From: Sphingobacterium athyrii
Lineage (GTDB): Bacteria > Bacteroidota > Bacteroidia > Sphingobacteriales > Sphingobacteriaceae
Assembly (NCBI RefSeq): GCF_003071065.1
Contig: NZ_QCXX01000004.1
Span: 372,614-436,613 of the forward strand
DNA length: 64,000 bases
Direction: 5' to 3'
The notes below the pieces were generated by a model that saw only the letters and a list, made by a program, of their open reading frames with translations, made no database searches and was not told the DNA's origin. Below, piece by piece: positions 1 through 9,700 of the stretch. The translations under genes were made by a program, and so were the position numbers. Position 1 is the first letter of the stretch. Each line of letters starts with the position of its first letter.

Positions 1-617
1 CGATGGAGCGTGCTTATCGCGATTCACGTATCAACAGGATCTTCGAGGGTACCAATGAGGTGAATAGACTGCTTGTTGTTGATATGTTATTAAAACGAGC
101 CATGAAAGGTGAACTGGATCTGATGGGGCCAGCACAGGCCGTGGCAAGTGAACTGCTGGCTATTCCTGATTTCGGGGAAGAAGATGATGCCCCATTCGCG
201 GCGGAGAAGAAAATTATCGCCAACCTCAAAAAAGCAGGTCTGCTCATTGCTGGCGCTGCGGTTCAGAAGCTGATGATGTCACTTTCGAAAGAAGAAGAGA
301 TCCTGATGAATATCGCAGATATTATCGGTTACGTATACATTGCAGAATCCGTTCTGTTGCGCGCAGAAAAGCTTGTGCATACCGGTTCTGAAAAGGCCGA
401 GTACGCGACAGATATGGCAAAGATCTATTTGTATGGTGCGATTGACAAAATTAATGCTGCAGGTAAGGAAGCTTTGTATTCCTTTGGCGAAGGCGATGAA
501 CTGAATATGATGCTTGTTGGATTACGCAGGTTCACAAAAGCGCAGCCATTCAACATCAAAGATGCACGTCAGCGGATTGCAAAAAAATTAATAGAAGAAA
601 ATAAATATTGTTTTTGA
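1..617 (+). CDS. Acyl-CoA dehydrogenase, C-terminal part (5' end outside window)
   Basis: The reading frame is open from the first base, so this is the last ~205 codons of a longer gene. It begins in the C-terminal helical domain of an FAD-dependent acyl-CoA dehydrogenase: the stretch RINRIFEGTNEVNR is the family signature, and the Glu in FEGTNE matches the catalytic base of medium-chain enzymes. About 180 residues follow the signature, a long all-helical tail as in VLCAD-type enzymes, so it is probably a long-chain fatty acyl-CoA dehydrogenase of beta-oxidation. Substrate length is inference. A hairpin terminator follows. Confidence 0.9.
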   Translation, partial: MERAYRDSRINRIFEGTNEVNRLLVVDMLLKRAMKGELDLMGPAQAVASELLAIPDFGEEDDAPFAAEKKIIANLKKAGLLIAGAAVQKLMMSLSKEEEILMNIADIIGYVYIAESVLLRAEKLVHTGSEKAEYATDMAKIYLYGAIDKINAAGKEALYSFGEGDELNMMLVGLRRFTKAQPFNIKDARQRIAKKLIEENKYCF

Positions 618-644
618 TTGATAATGATTATTGGTTTTGGTTGT

Positions 645-675
645 ATGGCCGGAGAGAAATCTTCGGCCATTTTTG
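645..675 (+). terminator. Intrinsic terminator after the acyl-CoA dehydrogenase gene
   Basis: An 11-bp stem (atggccg at 645-651 pairs with cggccat at 664-670, continued inward by GAGA/TCTT) closes on a GAAA tetraloop and is followed by TTTT. Confidence 0.8.
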
Positions 676-738
676 TGTTACAATAACCAAAAGTATCCGC
701 AATTATAGTAAATTTAGCCTTTTAATACTAACCAATAT

Positions 739-1995
739 ATGGCATCGTCAAGATCATTTGCATTTACAGAAGACTGGGTAGTCGTCATTTTGGGACTCGC
801 CACCATTTTTTTAGCACTTTCAGGTATTTTTGCGCCCGTCCCTAATTTTTCCTGGAATAATTCTTCCGAATTGGCCGCTACAATTTTTGAGCCGGCCAAT
901 CTCAGTAAGATTTTTCAGCAGTTTATCTTCGTCTTTGTGGCAGGTATTCTGGGGGCATTTTTGCTCGGTAAATCCGTCAAACATCTGCTGATCGTATTTC
1001 CGGTAGTTTTTATTCTGACCGTATTCGCCTTGATATTGGCAGGTAATTCGACGGTGAAAGAATATAATCTCGAAGCTGTTATTTTTAGTTTGATTATCGG
1101 TTTGATCATCAGTAATTGCTTTAAGTTGCCTACTTGGTTTAAAGAAGCCCTGAGCACCGAACTATATGTCAAGATCGGATTGATTTTACTGGGTACTACG
1201 GTTATCTTTGGCGATATTCTTAAAGCGGGTTCGCTAGGGCTTATTCAGGCTTTGGCGGTTGTGTTGTCAGTATGGTATTTTGCTTTTTGGCTCTGTAAAA
1301 AATTGAAGATAGATAAGGAAATGTCCCTGATGTTGTCTAGTGCGGTGTCCATTTGTGGTGTTTCCGCTGCCATAGCTACTTCCGGCGCGATTAAGGGTGA
1401 TAGCAAAAAGCTCTCCTATGTGATTTCCCTAGTGTTGATCACTGCAATTCCAATGATGATTTTTATGCCTTATATGGCGGAATGGATGGGCTTGTCCCAA
1501 GAGGTTACCGGTGCGTGGTTAGGAGGTAGTATCGATACTACCGGAGCTGTTGTTGCTTCCGGTTCCCTGGTGGGAGAAGAAGCGTTAAAGATCAGCACAA
1601 TTGTTAAATTTTCACAAAATGTATTGCTAGGACTTGCGGCATTTGCGATCAGTATCTATTGGACCTATGCAAAATCTGTGGATGATGAAACAAAGCGGGA
1701 TAAACCGACGCTAAAGATTATCTGGGAACGCTTTCCTAAATTTGTGCTTGGATTTGTATTTGCATCACTACTATTTTCATTTGTAATTTCTCCTGAAAAA
1801 ATTGATACTATCAAGGGAAGTCTGAAAAATTTACAAGGCCTCTGGTTTACCCTGGCATTTACTTCGATCGGTCTGGAGACCAATTTCAAAGATCTTTTTG
1901 TGCAGGATAATAAGAAACCCCTTTATGCATTTTTGATTGCGCAGACCTTTAATGTCGTAGTGACTTTGTTGATAGCGTTGATACTGTTTCGATAA
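739..1995 (+). CDS. YeiH/UPF0324 family putative sulfate exporter
   Basis: A 418-residue inner-membrane protein with about ten hydrophobic segments and a short N-terminal soluble stretch. It matches the YeiH (UPF0324, Cons_hypoth698) family, annotated as putative sulfate exporters: conserved features include VKIGLILLGTTVIFGD, SAVSICGVSAAIATSGAI and the intramembrane GGSIDTTGAVVASG. It is longer than E. coli YeiH (~350 residues) because of the N-terminal extension and an ~35-residue charged loop near residue 315. ATG at 739 is the first start. It stands alone between two terminators. The transported ion is unproven; sulfate is the family label only. Confidence 0.85.
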   Translation: MASSRSFAFTEDWVVVILGLATIFLALSGIFAPVPNFSWNNSSELAATIFEPANLSKIFQQFIFVFVAGILGAFLLGKSVKHLLIVFPVVFILTVFALILAGNSTVKEYNLEAVIFSLIIGLIISNCFKLPTWFKEALSTELYVKIGLILLGTTVIFGDILKAGSLGLIQALAVVLSVWYFAFWLCKKLKIDKEMSLMLSSAVSICGVSAAIATSGAIKGDSKKLSYVISLVLITAIPMMIFMPYMAEWMGLSQEVTGAWLGGSIDTTGAVVASGSLVGEEALKISTIVKFSQNVLLGLAAFAISIYWTYAKSVDDETKRDKPTLKIIWERFPKFVLGFVFASLLFSFVISPEKIDTIKGSLKNLQGLWFTLAFTSIGLETNFKDLFVQDNKKPLYAFLIAQTFNVVVTLLIALILFR

Positions 1996-2053
1996 TTTAT
2001 AGGTGAAAAATTGAGCCGAATACTTTCGGGATTAAACAATATTTGTGAAAAAG

Positions 2054-2078
2054 TCCACCAACGTTGGTGGATTTTTTT
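2054..2078 (+). terminator. Intrinsic terminator after the YeiH-type gene
   Basis: A perfect palindrome of 18 bases (2054-2071, half-site TCCACCAAC) is followed directly by seven T residues. Confidence 0.85.
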
Positions 2079-2372
2079 GTTCTAGCCTTTTTCATTTTCT
2101 AGATATAGTAATAGTCACGCCAAATGGCTTCCAAGAAAATAGAAGATGCAATTTTTTCTTACTAAAGTGTTTAGGTTGTCGGATAAGAGATTGTTGGTCG
2201 TAAATGAAAAAGCAAAGCTAAATCTAAGGGGAAATCTCATGTACAGGAATAGATCTGAATGTATAAAATCTCTTTTTTACAATGTAAGTATCTGTTAATT
2301 AGTATTTAATGGTATTTTTTGAAAAAATATTTATAAAATCTATCAAATTAGTAGTCTTTTAAAAAATATTTA

Positions 2373-2380
2373 TATATTTG
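2373..2380 (+). promoter_or_regulatory. Candidate Bacteroidota -7 promoter box for the leader/receptor transcript
   Basis: TATATTTG matches the TAnnTTTG consensus exactly. A TTG -33 box at the usual ~19-21 base spacing is not evident. Transcription would start near 2386, about 55 bases before the Cys-Cys leader ORF. Confidence 0.4.
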
Positions 2381-2442
2381 TACTGTTATCCTGATTTACA
2401 ACTTGTCATGAAGGGATCGCTGAAAAATGAATATACTTAATT

Positions 2443-2550
2443 ATGGAAAGAATGAAACAAGATTACTTTTTAAAAACAAGCTTACAAACTGCTTCGTTAG
2501 AAGTAGATTTTACTACCGTAGAAAATAGTGAAAAACGAATGTGTTGTTAA
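2443..2550 (+). CDS. Candidate 35-residue leader peptide ending Met-Cys-Cys
   Basis: A short ATG ORF (second in-frame ATG at 2452) lies between a promoter-like box and a terminator hairpin, upstream of a TonB-dependent receptor. The peptide starts MERMKQDYFLK, has no signal peptide or membrane segment, and its last codons before TAA are Arg-Met-TGT-TGT. Met followed by two Cys at the very end is what a leader peptide sensing cysteine or sulfur supply would look like; cysteine-rich leader peptides that control sulfur genes are known from mycobacteria. Function here is inference. The start lacks a Shine-Dalgarno, normal for this phylum. Confidence 0.55.
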   Translation: MERMKQDYFLKTSLQTASLEVDFTTVENSEKRMCC

Positions 2551-2580
2551 AATTTCTCTCTTACACTCTCTTATATTAGA

Positions 2581-2608
2581 AAAGGGAAGCCGAGGCTTCC
2601 CTTTTTAA
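2581..2608 (+). terminator. Terminator hairpin (attenuator candidate) between leader ORF and TonB receptor
   Basis: The arms at 2581-2592 (AAAAGGGAAGCC) and 2595-2606 are perfectly complementary, with a GA (effectively CGAG) loop and ending in a T run. It lies 30 bases after the leader ORF stop and 76 bases before the receptor start, with no promoter-like box recognised between, so receptor transcription probably has to read through it. Confidence 0.75.
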
Positions 2609-2683
2609 ACAAAGTTTTAACAATGAAACAAGTTCTATTGGCGTTGGCACTTGTTTATTTTCACTATTAAACTGAATAAATTT

Positions 2684-5281
2684 ATGAAAAAAAATGCTAT
2701 TTTTCGAATTAGCGTGATTTTTAGCTTGCTTTTGGCGGCGTCTTATCAGACTTATGCGCAAGTAGAAAATCCTAAACCAATTATAAATGCTTCATTAACA
2801 GGTACTGTCGTTGATGCGGTGACAAAAGAGCCTTTACAAGGTGTAACCGTGCAGCTTGAAGCCGTTACCCATCAGGTGAAGACCGATAGCAAGGGCGTAT
2901 TCCAGTTTGTTACAGGGCAAAAACTACCTTTTACACTTATTGTATCCATTGTGGGCTATCAGACACGACGTGTTGTTGTAGACCAGTCGCCTACCCTGAT
3001 CGAACTTACTCCACGATTGGAGGCATTAGACCAAGTGGTCGTGACTGCCCGTAGACGCAAAGAGCAATTGCAGGATGTCCCAATTCCTGTTTCTATCATC
3101 CGTGGGGCAGCACTGGAAGACGCCGGGGCTTTTAATGTCAATCGACTAAAAGAACTTGTCCCAACAGTGCAGCTGTACTCTTCCAATGCACGTAATACAA
3201 CTCTGAACATTCGGGGCCTCGGTTCGACTTACGGCCTGACCAATGATGGGATAGACCCGGGTGTCGGATTCTATCTTGACGGTGTCTATATTGCACGGCC
3301 TGCAGCAACTTGGCTGGACTTTATTGATATTGACCAGATCGAGGTATTGCGTGGTCCACAGGGGACACTTTTCGGCAAAAACACGACCGCAGGAGCCTTT
3401 AATATTACATCGCGGCTACCTCAATTTACACCTGAGGCTAATGTTGAAGTCAGCTATGGCAATCAGGGCTTTATTCAGGCAAAGACGTCGATCTCTGGAC
3501 CTCTGGCTAAAAATCTAGCTGCCCGCGCTTCCTTTTCTGGCACACAACGGGATGGGAATCTTTTCAACGTCCACAGCAATCGAAAGATCAACGATATCAA
3601 TAACCTCGGATTCAGGGGGCAATTATTGTTTACACCAACGGAAAATATCAAACTTGTGCTCTCGGGTGACGTTTCTTCCCAAAAGCCGGATGGTTATGGT
3701 TGGGCAGTTGCCGGTGTTGTCAAAACTCAGCGGGCTGATTACCGGCAGTTTGATGCCATTATCAAAGATTTAGGCTATGAGCTGCCTTACAAAAGTGCAT
3801 TTGAACGTAAGATAGACCTCGATACGCAATCCAAAGCGGACAATAAACTGGGCGGCGTAGCGCTGAATGCTGATATCAAGATTGGTGAAGGTACTTTGAC
3901 ATCAACTTCAGCCTGGCGAAAATGGACCTGGGTGCCACTCAATGACCGGGATTATTTAGGCCTTCCTGTTTACACAGTTTCTGCCGGTAATTCGGTACAT
4001 AACCAATGGTCGCAGGAATTTAGATATTCGGGCAAAATCAGTGAGAAAGTGAGTGGCGTGGTCGGCTTATTTGGTCTGTGGCAGGACCTTGGTACTGATC
4101 CTGTACATACTGAGGAAACGGGTTCCGCATTTTGGCGTTTTCAAAAAAGTTCGACAAGCGCCTTATGGGAAACTCCTGGACTATTTGACAACTTCGGGAT
4201 CAAGACCGTTTACGGTATCAAAAGTACAAGCTTAGCCGCTTATACACAGATTGATTGGGAGGTGACTTCGAAACTTCATATCTTGCCGGGACTACGCTAT
4301 AACTACGACAAGAAGAAAGCAAATTACGACAGACAGACTTATGGTGGGCTACAGACATCCGATCCGGCGCTGTTGGCTCTCAAGAACGGGGTCTATACCA
4401 ACCAGACGTTTGATATAAACGCAGATGCAGATAATTTTTCTGGTCAGCTTTCGGCAAAATACCGTTTCAATCCGAAGATCAATGCTTATACTACTTATTC
4501 CATCAGCTATAAACCAATTGGAATCAATGTGGGGGGATTACCGACGGCAAATGGAGCGGTACTGTTGGATCTGGCGGAGGTAAAACCGGAAGCGGTACGC
4601 CACAAAGAGCTAGGGGTGAAGACCAATCCAACACGCAACTCGATCCTTAATCTATCCCTTTATCAAACCGATATCAAAGATTATCAAACACAGGTTCAAA
4701 CACCCGAACCAGGTGTAAATCGCGGTTATTTGGCTAACGCCGAGAAAGTACGTGTCAAAGGCGTGGAATTGGATGGTAACATCAATATCGGGCACTTTCT
4801 GCGTTTAAATGGGGCACTGGCATATACCGATGCGAAATATGTGAAATTTACGAATGCACCCGTGCCATTGGAGGAGGTTGGTGGACCTCAGGCTTTCAAG
4901 GATATTTCAGGCGGAGTTCTTCCCGGAGTTTCCAAATGGTCCTGGTCTTTAGGTGGGGAAATCAATCAGAGTGGCAAATTGATCGGAATCAATGGCTCCT
5001 ACTTTTTAGGTGCTGATCTTTTCCATCGTTCTAAGTTTTCCTCAAGTTCATCCCCGTCTCAATACCTGAACATCGATGCTTATACACTGCTGAATGCAAG
5101 ACTTGGTTTTAGAGGGTCAAATGGTGTTTCGGTTTTTGTGTGGAGCAGGAATCTGACAAATAAAGATTACTATGAGCAGTTGCTCGCTGCTCCGGGTAGT
5201 TATGGCCAATATGCTGGTGTCGTAGCCGATCCAAGAACCTATGGCGTAACGCTGCGCTACAATTGGAAACAGGGGAATTAA
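2684..5281 (+). CDS. TonB-dependent outer-membrane receptor
   Basis: An 865-residue receptor. ATG 2684 is chosen because it gives a clean signal peptide (MKKNAIFRISVIF...YAQ); the frame is open further upstream (ATG 2624, TTG 2651) but the added residues look non-native. After the signal comes a CarboxypepD_reg-like domain (about residues 35-110, GTVVDAVTKEPLQGVTV), then the plug (about 120-240; QVVVTARRR, RGLGSTYG, IEVLRGPQGTLFGKNTTAGA) and a 22-strand-type barrel. It is a stand-alone receptor with no SusD partner, resembling iron-complex or small-molecule receptors more than SusC. Substrate is unknown; the Met-Cys-Cys leader upstream hints at a sulfur-containing ligand, which is inference. 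A terminator follows. Confidence 0.9.
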   Translation: MKKNAIFRISVIFSLLLAASYQTYAQVENPKPIINASLTGTVVDAVTKEPLQGVTVQLEAVTHQVKTDSKGVFQFVTGQKLPFTLIVSIVGYQTRRVVVDQSPTLIELTPRLEALDQVVVTARRRKEQLQDVPIPVSIIRGAALEDAGAFNVNRLKELVPTVQLYSSNARNTTLNIRGLGSTYGLTNDGIDPGVGFYLDGVYIARPAATWLDFIDIDQIEVLRGPQGTLFGKNTTAGAFNITSRLPQFTPEANVEVSYGNQGFIQAKTSISGPLAKNLAARASFSGTQRDGNLFNVHSNRKINDINNLGFRGQLLFTPTENIKLVLSGDVSSQKPDGYGWAVAGVVKTQRADYRQFDAIIKDLGYELPYKSAFERKIDLDTQSKADNKLGGVALNADIKIGEGTLTSTSAWRKWTWVPLNDRDYLGLPVYTVSAGNSVHNQWSQEFRYSGKISEKVSGVVGLFGLWQDLGTDPVHTEETGSAFWRFQKSSTSALWETPGLFDNFGIKTVYGIKSTSLAAYTQIDWEVTSKLHILPGLRYNYDKKKANYDRQTYGGLQTSDPALLALKNGVYTNQTFDINADADNFSGQLSAKYRFNPKINAYTTYSISYKPIGINVGGLPTANGAVLLDLAEVKPEAVRHKELGVKTNPTRNSILNLSLYQTDIKDYQTQVQTPEPGVNRGYLANAEKVRVKGVELDGNINIGHFLRLNGALAYTDAKYVKFTNAPVPLEEVGGPQAFKDISGGVLPGVSKWSWSLGGEINQSGKLIGINGSYFLGADLFHRSKFSSSSSPSQYLNIDAYTLLNARLGFRGSNGVSVFVWSRNLTNKDYYEQLLAAPGSYGQYAGVVADPRTYGVTLRYNWKQGN

Positions 5282-5314
5282 ATAAATCCGTAATTCATAA
5301 ATATATTTTCATTG

Positions 5315-5349
5315 ACCGTCTCTAATGATTTAGGGACGGTTTTTTTTGT
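5315..5349 (+). terminator. Intrinsic terminator after the TonB receptor gene
   Basis: A 9-bp stem (ACCGTCTCT 5315-5323 with 5332-5340, one G-U pair), 8-base loop, then eight T residues. Confidence 0.85.
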
Positions 5350-5464
5350 GTCCAAAACAAGGGATAATGTCAATGGAAAATTATTGGCGATAATTCTTGG
5401 CTTATGCTTGCATTATTTATGGAAAACCGTATCTTAATTCATCATTAAGGTGAAAGAGTTGCGC

Positions 5465-6013
5465 ATGAACGAAAAAGAGCTATTACAACATTATAAAACA
5501 ACAGGAGATATATCTGCGCTGGGGAAATTATATTCACCTTACATGTCTTTGCTTTATGGTGTATGCTTCAAGTACTTACAGGATCCCGATCGTAGCCAGG
5601 ATGCGGTGATGCAGATTTTTGAAGAACTCATTCAGAAGCTGCGCCATTACGAAATTGACAATTTTAAAAGCTGGTTACATGTATACAGTAAGAATTACTG
5701 TTTGATGCAATTGCGCAAAGACAAGAGGACGACACAGGTGGATATTGAGGATAATTTGTTTGAGAGCGAGCAGAAACTCAATAGCAGTGAAGAGGCAAAA
5801 TGGGAAGAACGGGATTTTGAAAGATTAGAAGGTTGCATGCAAACCTTAAATCAGGAACAGAAAGAATGTGTGCGTTTGTTTTATCTGGAACAAAAGTGCT
5901 ATAAAGATATTGCAGATTTAACAGGGTATGACCTGAATAAAGTCAAGAGTGCTATCCAGAATGGGAAGCGCAATTTGAAGATCTGTATGGAAAGGAAAGA
6001 AAATGGAAAATAA
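5465..6013 (+). CDS. ECF RNA polymerase sigma factor
   Basis: A 182-residue sigma-70 family protein with only regions 2 and 4. Region 2 spans about residues 20-90 (LYGVCFKYLQDPDRSQDAVMQ, FKSWLHVYSKNYC); region 4 about 125-175 (QKECVRLFYLEQKCYKDIADLTG) is the -35-binding helix-turn-helix. An upstream GTG at 5450 is possible, but ATG 5465 fits family N-termini better. The next gene overlaps it by 11 bases and encodes a membrane protein with an anti-sigma-like N-terminus, the usual sigma/anti-sigma pairing. Target genes are not visible; the convergent Oar-like receptor is one candidate (inference). Confidence 0.9.
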   Translation: MNEKELLQHYKTTGDISALGKLYSPYMSLLYGVCFKYLQDPDRSQDAVMQIFEELIQKLRHYEIDNFKSWLHVYSKNYCLMQLRKDKRTTQVDIEDNLFESEQKLNSSEEAKWEERDFERLEGCMQTLNQEQKECVRLFYLEQKCYKDIADLTGYDLNKVKSAIQNGKRNLKICMERKENGK

Positions 6014-6710
6014 TTATCAATTATCGCGAATTCATAATTACATCCATGGCCTGATGAGTAAAGAGGAAATGTTTCAACTTGAAAAAGAAGCATTAGAAGA
6101 TCCTTTTTTACAAGATGCCATTGATGGGTATCGATTGCAAAATGGTGTGGATGCTAGACAGTTAAGTTTGTTACAGCAAAGGCTTAACCGTCGGGTAGAG
6201 AATACAATAGCGACCAGACACGCGCAATATTATACCTGGCAGCGTTTGGCTGTAGGTGCGGCCGCGGGAGTTTTGTTTGTTGTATTATTGGCGCTTCTAT
6301 ATTTTAAACATTTCAATGGTAAAGCCGAGCGCACCACGGATGTAACCTTAAGTGAGCCGGAGAACCTAGTGACTATCGAGCCCTTGCTCGATGGCGGCGA
6401 TGCGACTCCACTGGGAGGCTGGAAAGCATTCGAACACTATTTAAACAATCAACTGAAGGATACAGGGATTGGAGGGACGATTATAGTCAATTTCACGATT
6501 GGTCAAGATGGTCTTCCGGCTCAGATTCAGGCGGAGGGGACTCCTGCTCAAGCTCTTGTTGAGGAGACCATAAGGCTTCTTCGGTCGGGTGCTAAATGGC
6601 AGGGAACAAAAGGTCGCCTGAAGATTACTTTTCCCCTAAAAGAGATGAAGGATCCCGCCCAATCGAATATCATCAAACCACCACATTGTTTTGGGATAGA
6701 AAAATCTTAG
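6003..6710 (+). CDS. Membrane protein: anti-sigma-like N-terminus, one TM, TonB_C-like C-terminus
   Basis: A 235-residue protein whose start overlaps the sigma gene by 11 bases, implying coupled translation. Residues 1-75 are a soluble helical region with the motif YIHGLMSKEEMFQLEKEALE and DPFLQDAIDGY, common at the N-terminus of Bacteroidota anti-sigma-like proteins; I see no zinc-binding HxxxCxxC. A transmembrane helix lies at about 81-102. Residues ~140-214 (FEHYLNNQL, GGTIIVNFTIGQDG, LVEETIRLLRSGAKWQG, ITFPL) resemble the TonB C-terminal fold. The likely role is holding the sigma factor at the membrane and responding to a periplasmic or TonB-linked signal (inference). A bidirectional terminator follows. 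Confidence 0.65.
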   Translation: MENNYQLSRIHNYIHGLMSKEEMFQLEKEALEDPFLQDAIDGYRLQNGVDARQLSLLQQRLNRRVENTIATRHAQYYTWQRLAVGAAAGVLFVVLLALLYFKHFNGKAERTTDVTLSEPENLVTIEPLLDGGDATPLGGWKAFEHYLNNQLKDTGIGGTIIVNFTIGQDGLPAQIQAEGTPAQALVEETIRLLRSGAKWQGTKGRLKITFPLKEMKDPAQSNIIKPPHCFGIEKS

Positions 6711-6713
6711 TGC

Positions 6714-6759
6714 AAAAAAAATGAGCCATTTCTCTTGAAGGAAACGGCTCATTTTTTTG
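6714..6759. terminator. Bidirectional terminator between convergent genes
   Basis: ATGAGCC (6721-6727) pairs with GGCTCAT (6746-6752), flanked by an A run on the left and a T run on the right, so it can end transcription from both the sigma operon and the minus-strand receptor. Confidence 0.85.
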
Positions 6760-6775
6760 AAAATAGTATCCATCC

Positions 6776-9700
6776 TTAAAATGCATACCTTAACCCCAGC
6801 TGAATTTGGTAGGGATTACCGTTCAAATTAGATACACCAACACCTGAGCTCATATTGTAAATATATTGTTGGTTGGCAGCATCGAAACTCTTGATAGCGT
6901 AGAGGTTCTGTTTGCCCAAGTTATGTCCTACACCCCAGCTTCTTTTTAAGAGGTTGGCAACATTGAAGATATCTACTGATGCCTCAATACCATGTTTCTT
7001 GTATATCTTTACATTTTTGGCCAAATGTAGATCAAATACACCATAGAAGCCGTTAATACCACCGTTCCGCTCGGCTACGCGCCCAAGGTTTCCATTGATA
7101 TAGTTTTTAATGCTTTGTTCTGCTTTAGGATCATCCAGAATTGCTTGAATTCCATCCTTAATGTATTCTGGTGTACTACTGCTATTCGGGTCATAGACAA
7201 ACGCAAGATCGTTGGAATTTACAAAATCACCATTGACATTTCCATTTACGGCCAGGGAATAACGTGAACCTGCAATTCCGCTAAAACGCAATCCAAAGGA
7301 TACTCCCCATAACGATGGCATAGTACCATAGAAAACGACCTTATGGCGGAACTGATTATCCGAATACGCCATTGTACTTAAGTCACGCGGATCATCTTTG
7401 ACCATTAGAGAGAGAGTCGCGGTATTAGCGACATTGCCATTATACGAGGTGTTGTCCTTTGTATCATTCCAGGTATACGACATCGTTATTTGTCCATCTT
7501 TGTAATAACGATAAGTTCCGTCCAATACAACGGTGTACGAATTGTTTTTTCCATCACTGTTCATCTCTAGTACCCGGCCGACCTGCTTGGTCTTACGGCT
7601 ATTGGTCCAGTTGGCTGCACCATTTGTCGTATTGATGCTCGACGCCGGAACATACACTCCACGGTTACTTTCGGCGGTCAATCTAAAGTAAGGGTCTTCT
7701 ACCATGTTACGATCTACATACATATAGTTATTGCGTCCCCAAGTTCCATAAGCACTTAAACCGATGCGTAGCGAAGGCGAGAAAAAGTGGTTTATAGAGA
7801 TGTTGGCTTTATATACAGTCGGCACTTTAACATCCTTACTGTTCATATTGATTGTAACAAGTTTTTCGATCTTTGGATTGTCCAACAGTTCGCGTCCTGG
7901 AGCTGTATCGGGGTCCTTGCGATATCCTGCGAAATTTGGCTTAGGAATTAATGTAGGATCCGTGATATCTACGCCAGCAATGCGTGAACCATCAAACAAC
8001 ATATTGTTTAACATTGAATATGGGTTGAGTGCCGACCCAAATATACCAGCTCCAAAACGGATGATATTTTTCTTCTCTTCATTGATATCCCAGTTGAATT
8101 GCACACGAGGCTGTATTTGAAATGTGTTAATCCCATTGTCGGTTGAAAGACCTAACTCGTCATAGACCGTTTGGTTGAACGTAGCTTTCTTGAGGTATTT
8201 CGTGTTGTCTAGACGTAGGCCGCCGACTACGTCAAGGCCTCTCGCGATCTTAGCTTCCATCTGCCCATAAATACCTATGGCCAAATTGTTGACCAAAGTA
8301 TTCTCTTTGTCAGTCATATAAACATCACGGGCATAGCGATAAGGAGTTAGGTTATTGAAGTTTTGTAGACCTGTAAAATAGAAACGACCGTTCATTTCAC
8401 TGCCATAACGAAAATCCATGTTGGTATACATGATATCCGCGCCGAAAGTATATTTGATCTTATCCGTATTGTAGTATACGTTGTTGACCAATTGCAACAT
8501 ATTACCGTTGAACCATTCTGGCGAAAAGCGTTGACCACCGAGTTGGATCGAATTGTTGTATTTATTTGTACCATCTACTGATTGGATAGATTCAACGATA
8601 GCGCGGGGAATACTATGTGACTGGTCAAATCCATCAACATTATGTTGTGCCTCGGAGCGTTCGTAAAAATGTTGGATCTTCAGATCATTTGTCAATCTGG
8701 AACTAATCGAAGTACGCAAAGAAGCCATAAGGCTATTGTTTATATACTTCCTGTTGGTGTACGATTCAAAAGCGTTGATACCGGTATTGTCCCCTTCTTG
8801 TTGGTTATCCAGATCATAAACAAAATTATTGCGAATAGTCAATAAATTTTTTTCATTCAGTTGCCAGTCGATTCGCGCGAAAGCAGCGTCAGTCTTCTTC
8901 TTTTTGTCAAAAGAACCAAATAGACGGTCGGCACTAGCGCCATATTTACCTACTGCAATCTCTGTAAACTCATCTAAAGTAGCTTGTGTTACTTTGTAAC
9001 GGGCAATGTCCTCTGTTGTTTGAATATCAGCGATCTGAAGGGGTCGAGTATCCATTTGCCGGTCCCAGGTGACAAAGAAATGGGCTTTGTCCTTAATGAT
9101 TGGTCCCCCAAGAGAGAAGCCATATTGGTAGGTGGAGAATTTCTGTTTGCGTGGTGTTCCGTTCAGGTTATACTTGCTCGATAGCCAGCCTGCACGTGCG
9201 AAAGTAAAGGCACTTCCAGTGAGGGTATTTGTCCCTGATTTGGTCACAGTCGTAATGCTTCCGCCGCCACTGCGGCCAAAGGTGACGTCATAATCGTTGG
9301 TGACCACCTTGAATTCTCGAATAGCCTCCATAGAAATTGAATAGGCACCACCACTATTTCCACCAGCTACTGTGCTTCTGGAGTTCATGCCATCTACCGT
9401 AAAATTAGTTGATGAGGCCCGCTGACCCGCAAGATTTGTGCCGCTGCTGACAGGTGATAAGTCAATTAAAGAAGAGAAATTACGTCCATTCACGGGCATC
9501 TTTTTGAGATCATTGGCCGTAATGGCTGTAGATGCTCCCAATGTTTTGATCTTGTTTTTTAAATCGGCTGCTGCCCCTTGTACGATTACTTCATCCAATT
9601 TATTCTCCGCGGAAGATAAGGTAAAGTCTACATTGAGTTCATCGCCATAGCTCAATTTATAATCGGTTTTCTTTTGTTCAGCGTAGCCAATGTGGACCAC

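Larger units (their letters stand above)
1996..2442. other. Non-coding spacer with a terminator and a promoter-like box
   Basis: This 447-base AT-rich spacer separates the YeiH-type gene from the leader ORF. I see the YeiH terminator at 2054-2078 and a Bacteroidota -7 box (TATATTTG, 2373-2380). I found no convincing gene in the rest on either strand. A 10-codon ATG ORF at 2408-2440 just before the leader ORF is too short to call. Confidence 0.5.

Noticed and set aside
2624..2683. Extended N-terminus of the TonB receptor from ATG 2624 or TTG 2651
   Set aside because: The added residues would bury the signal peptide that starts cleanly at ATG 2684.
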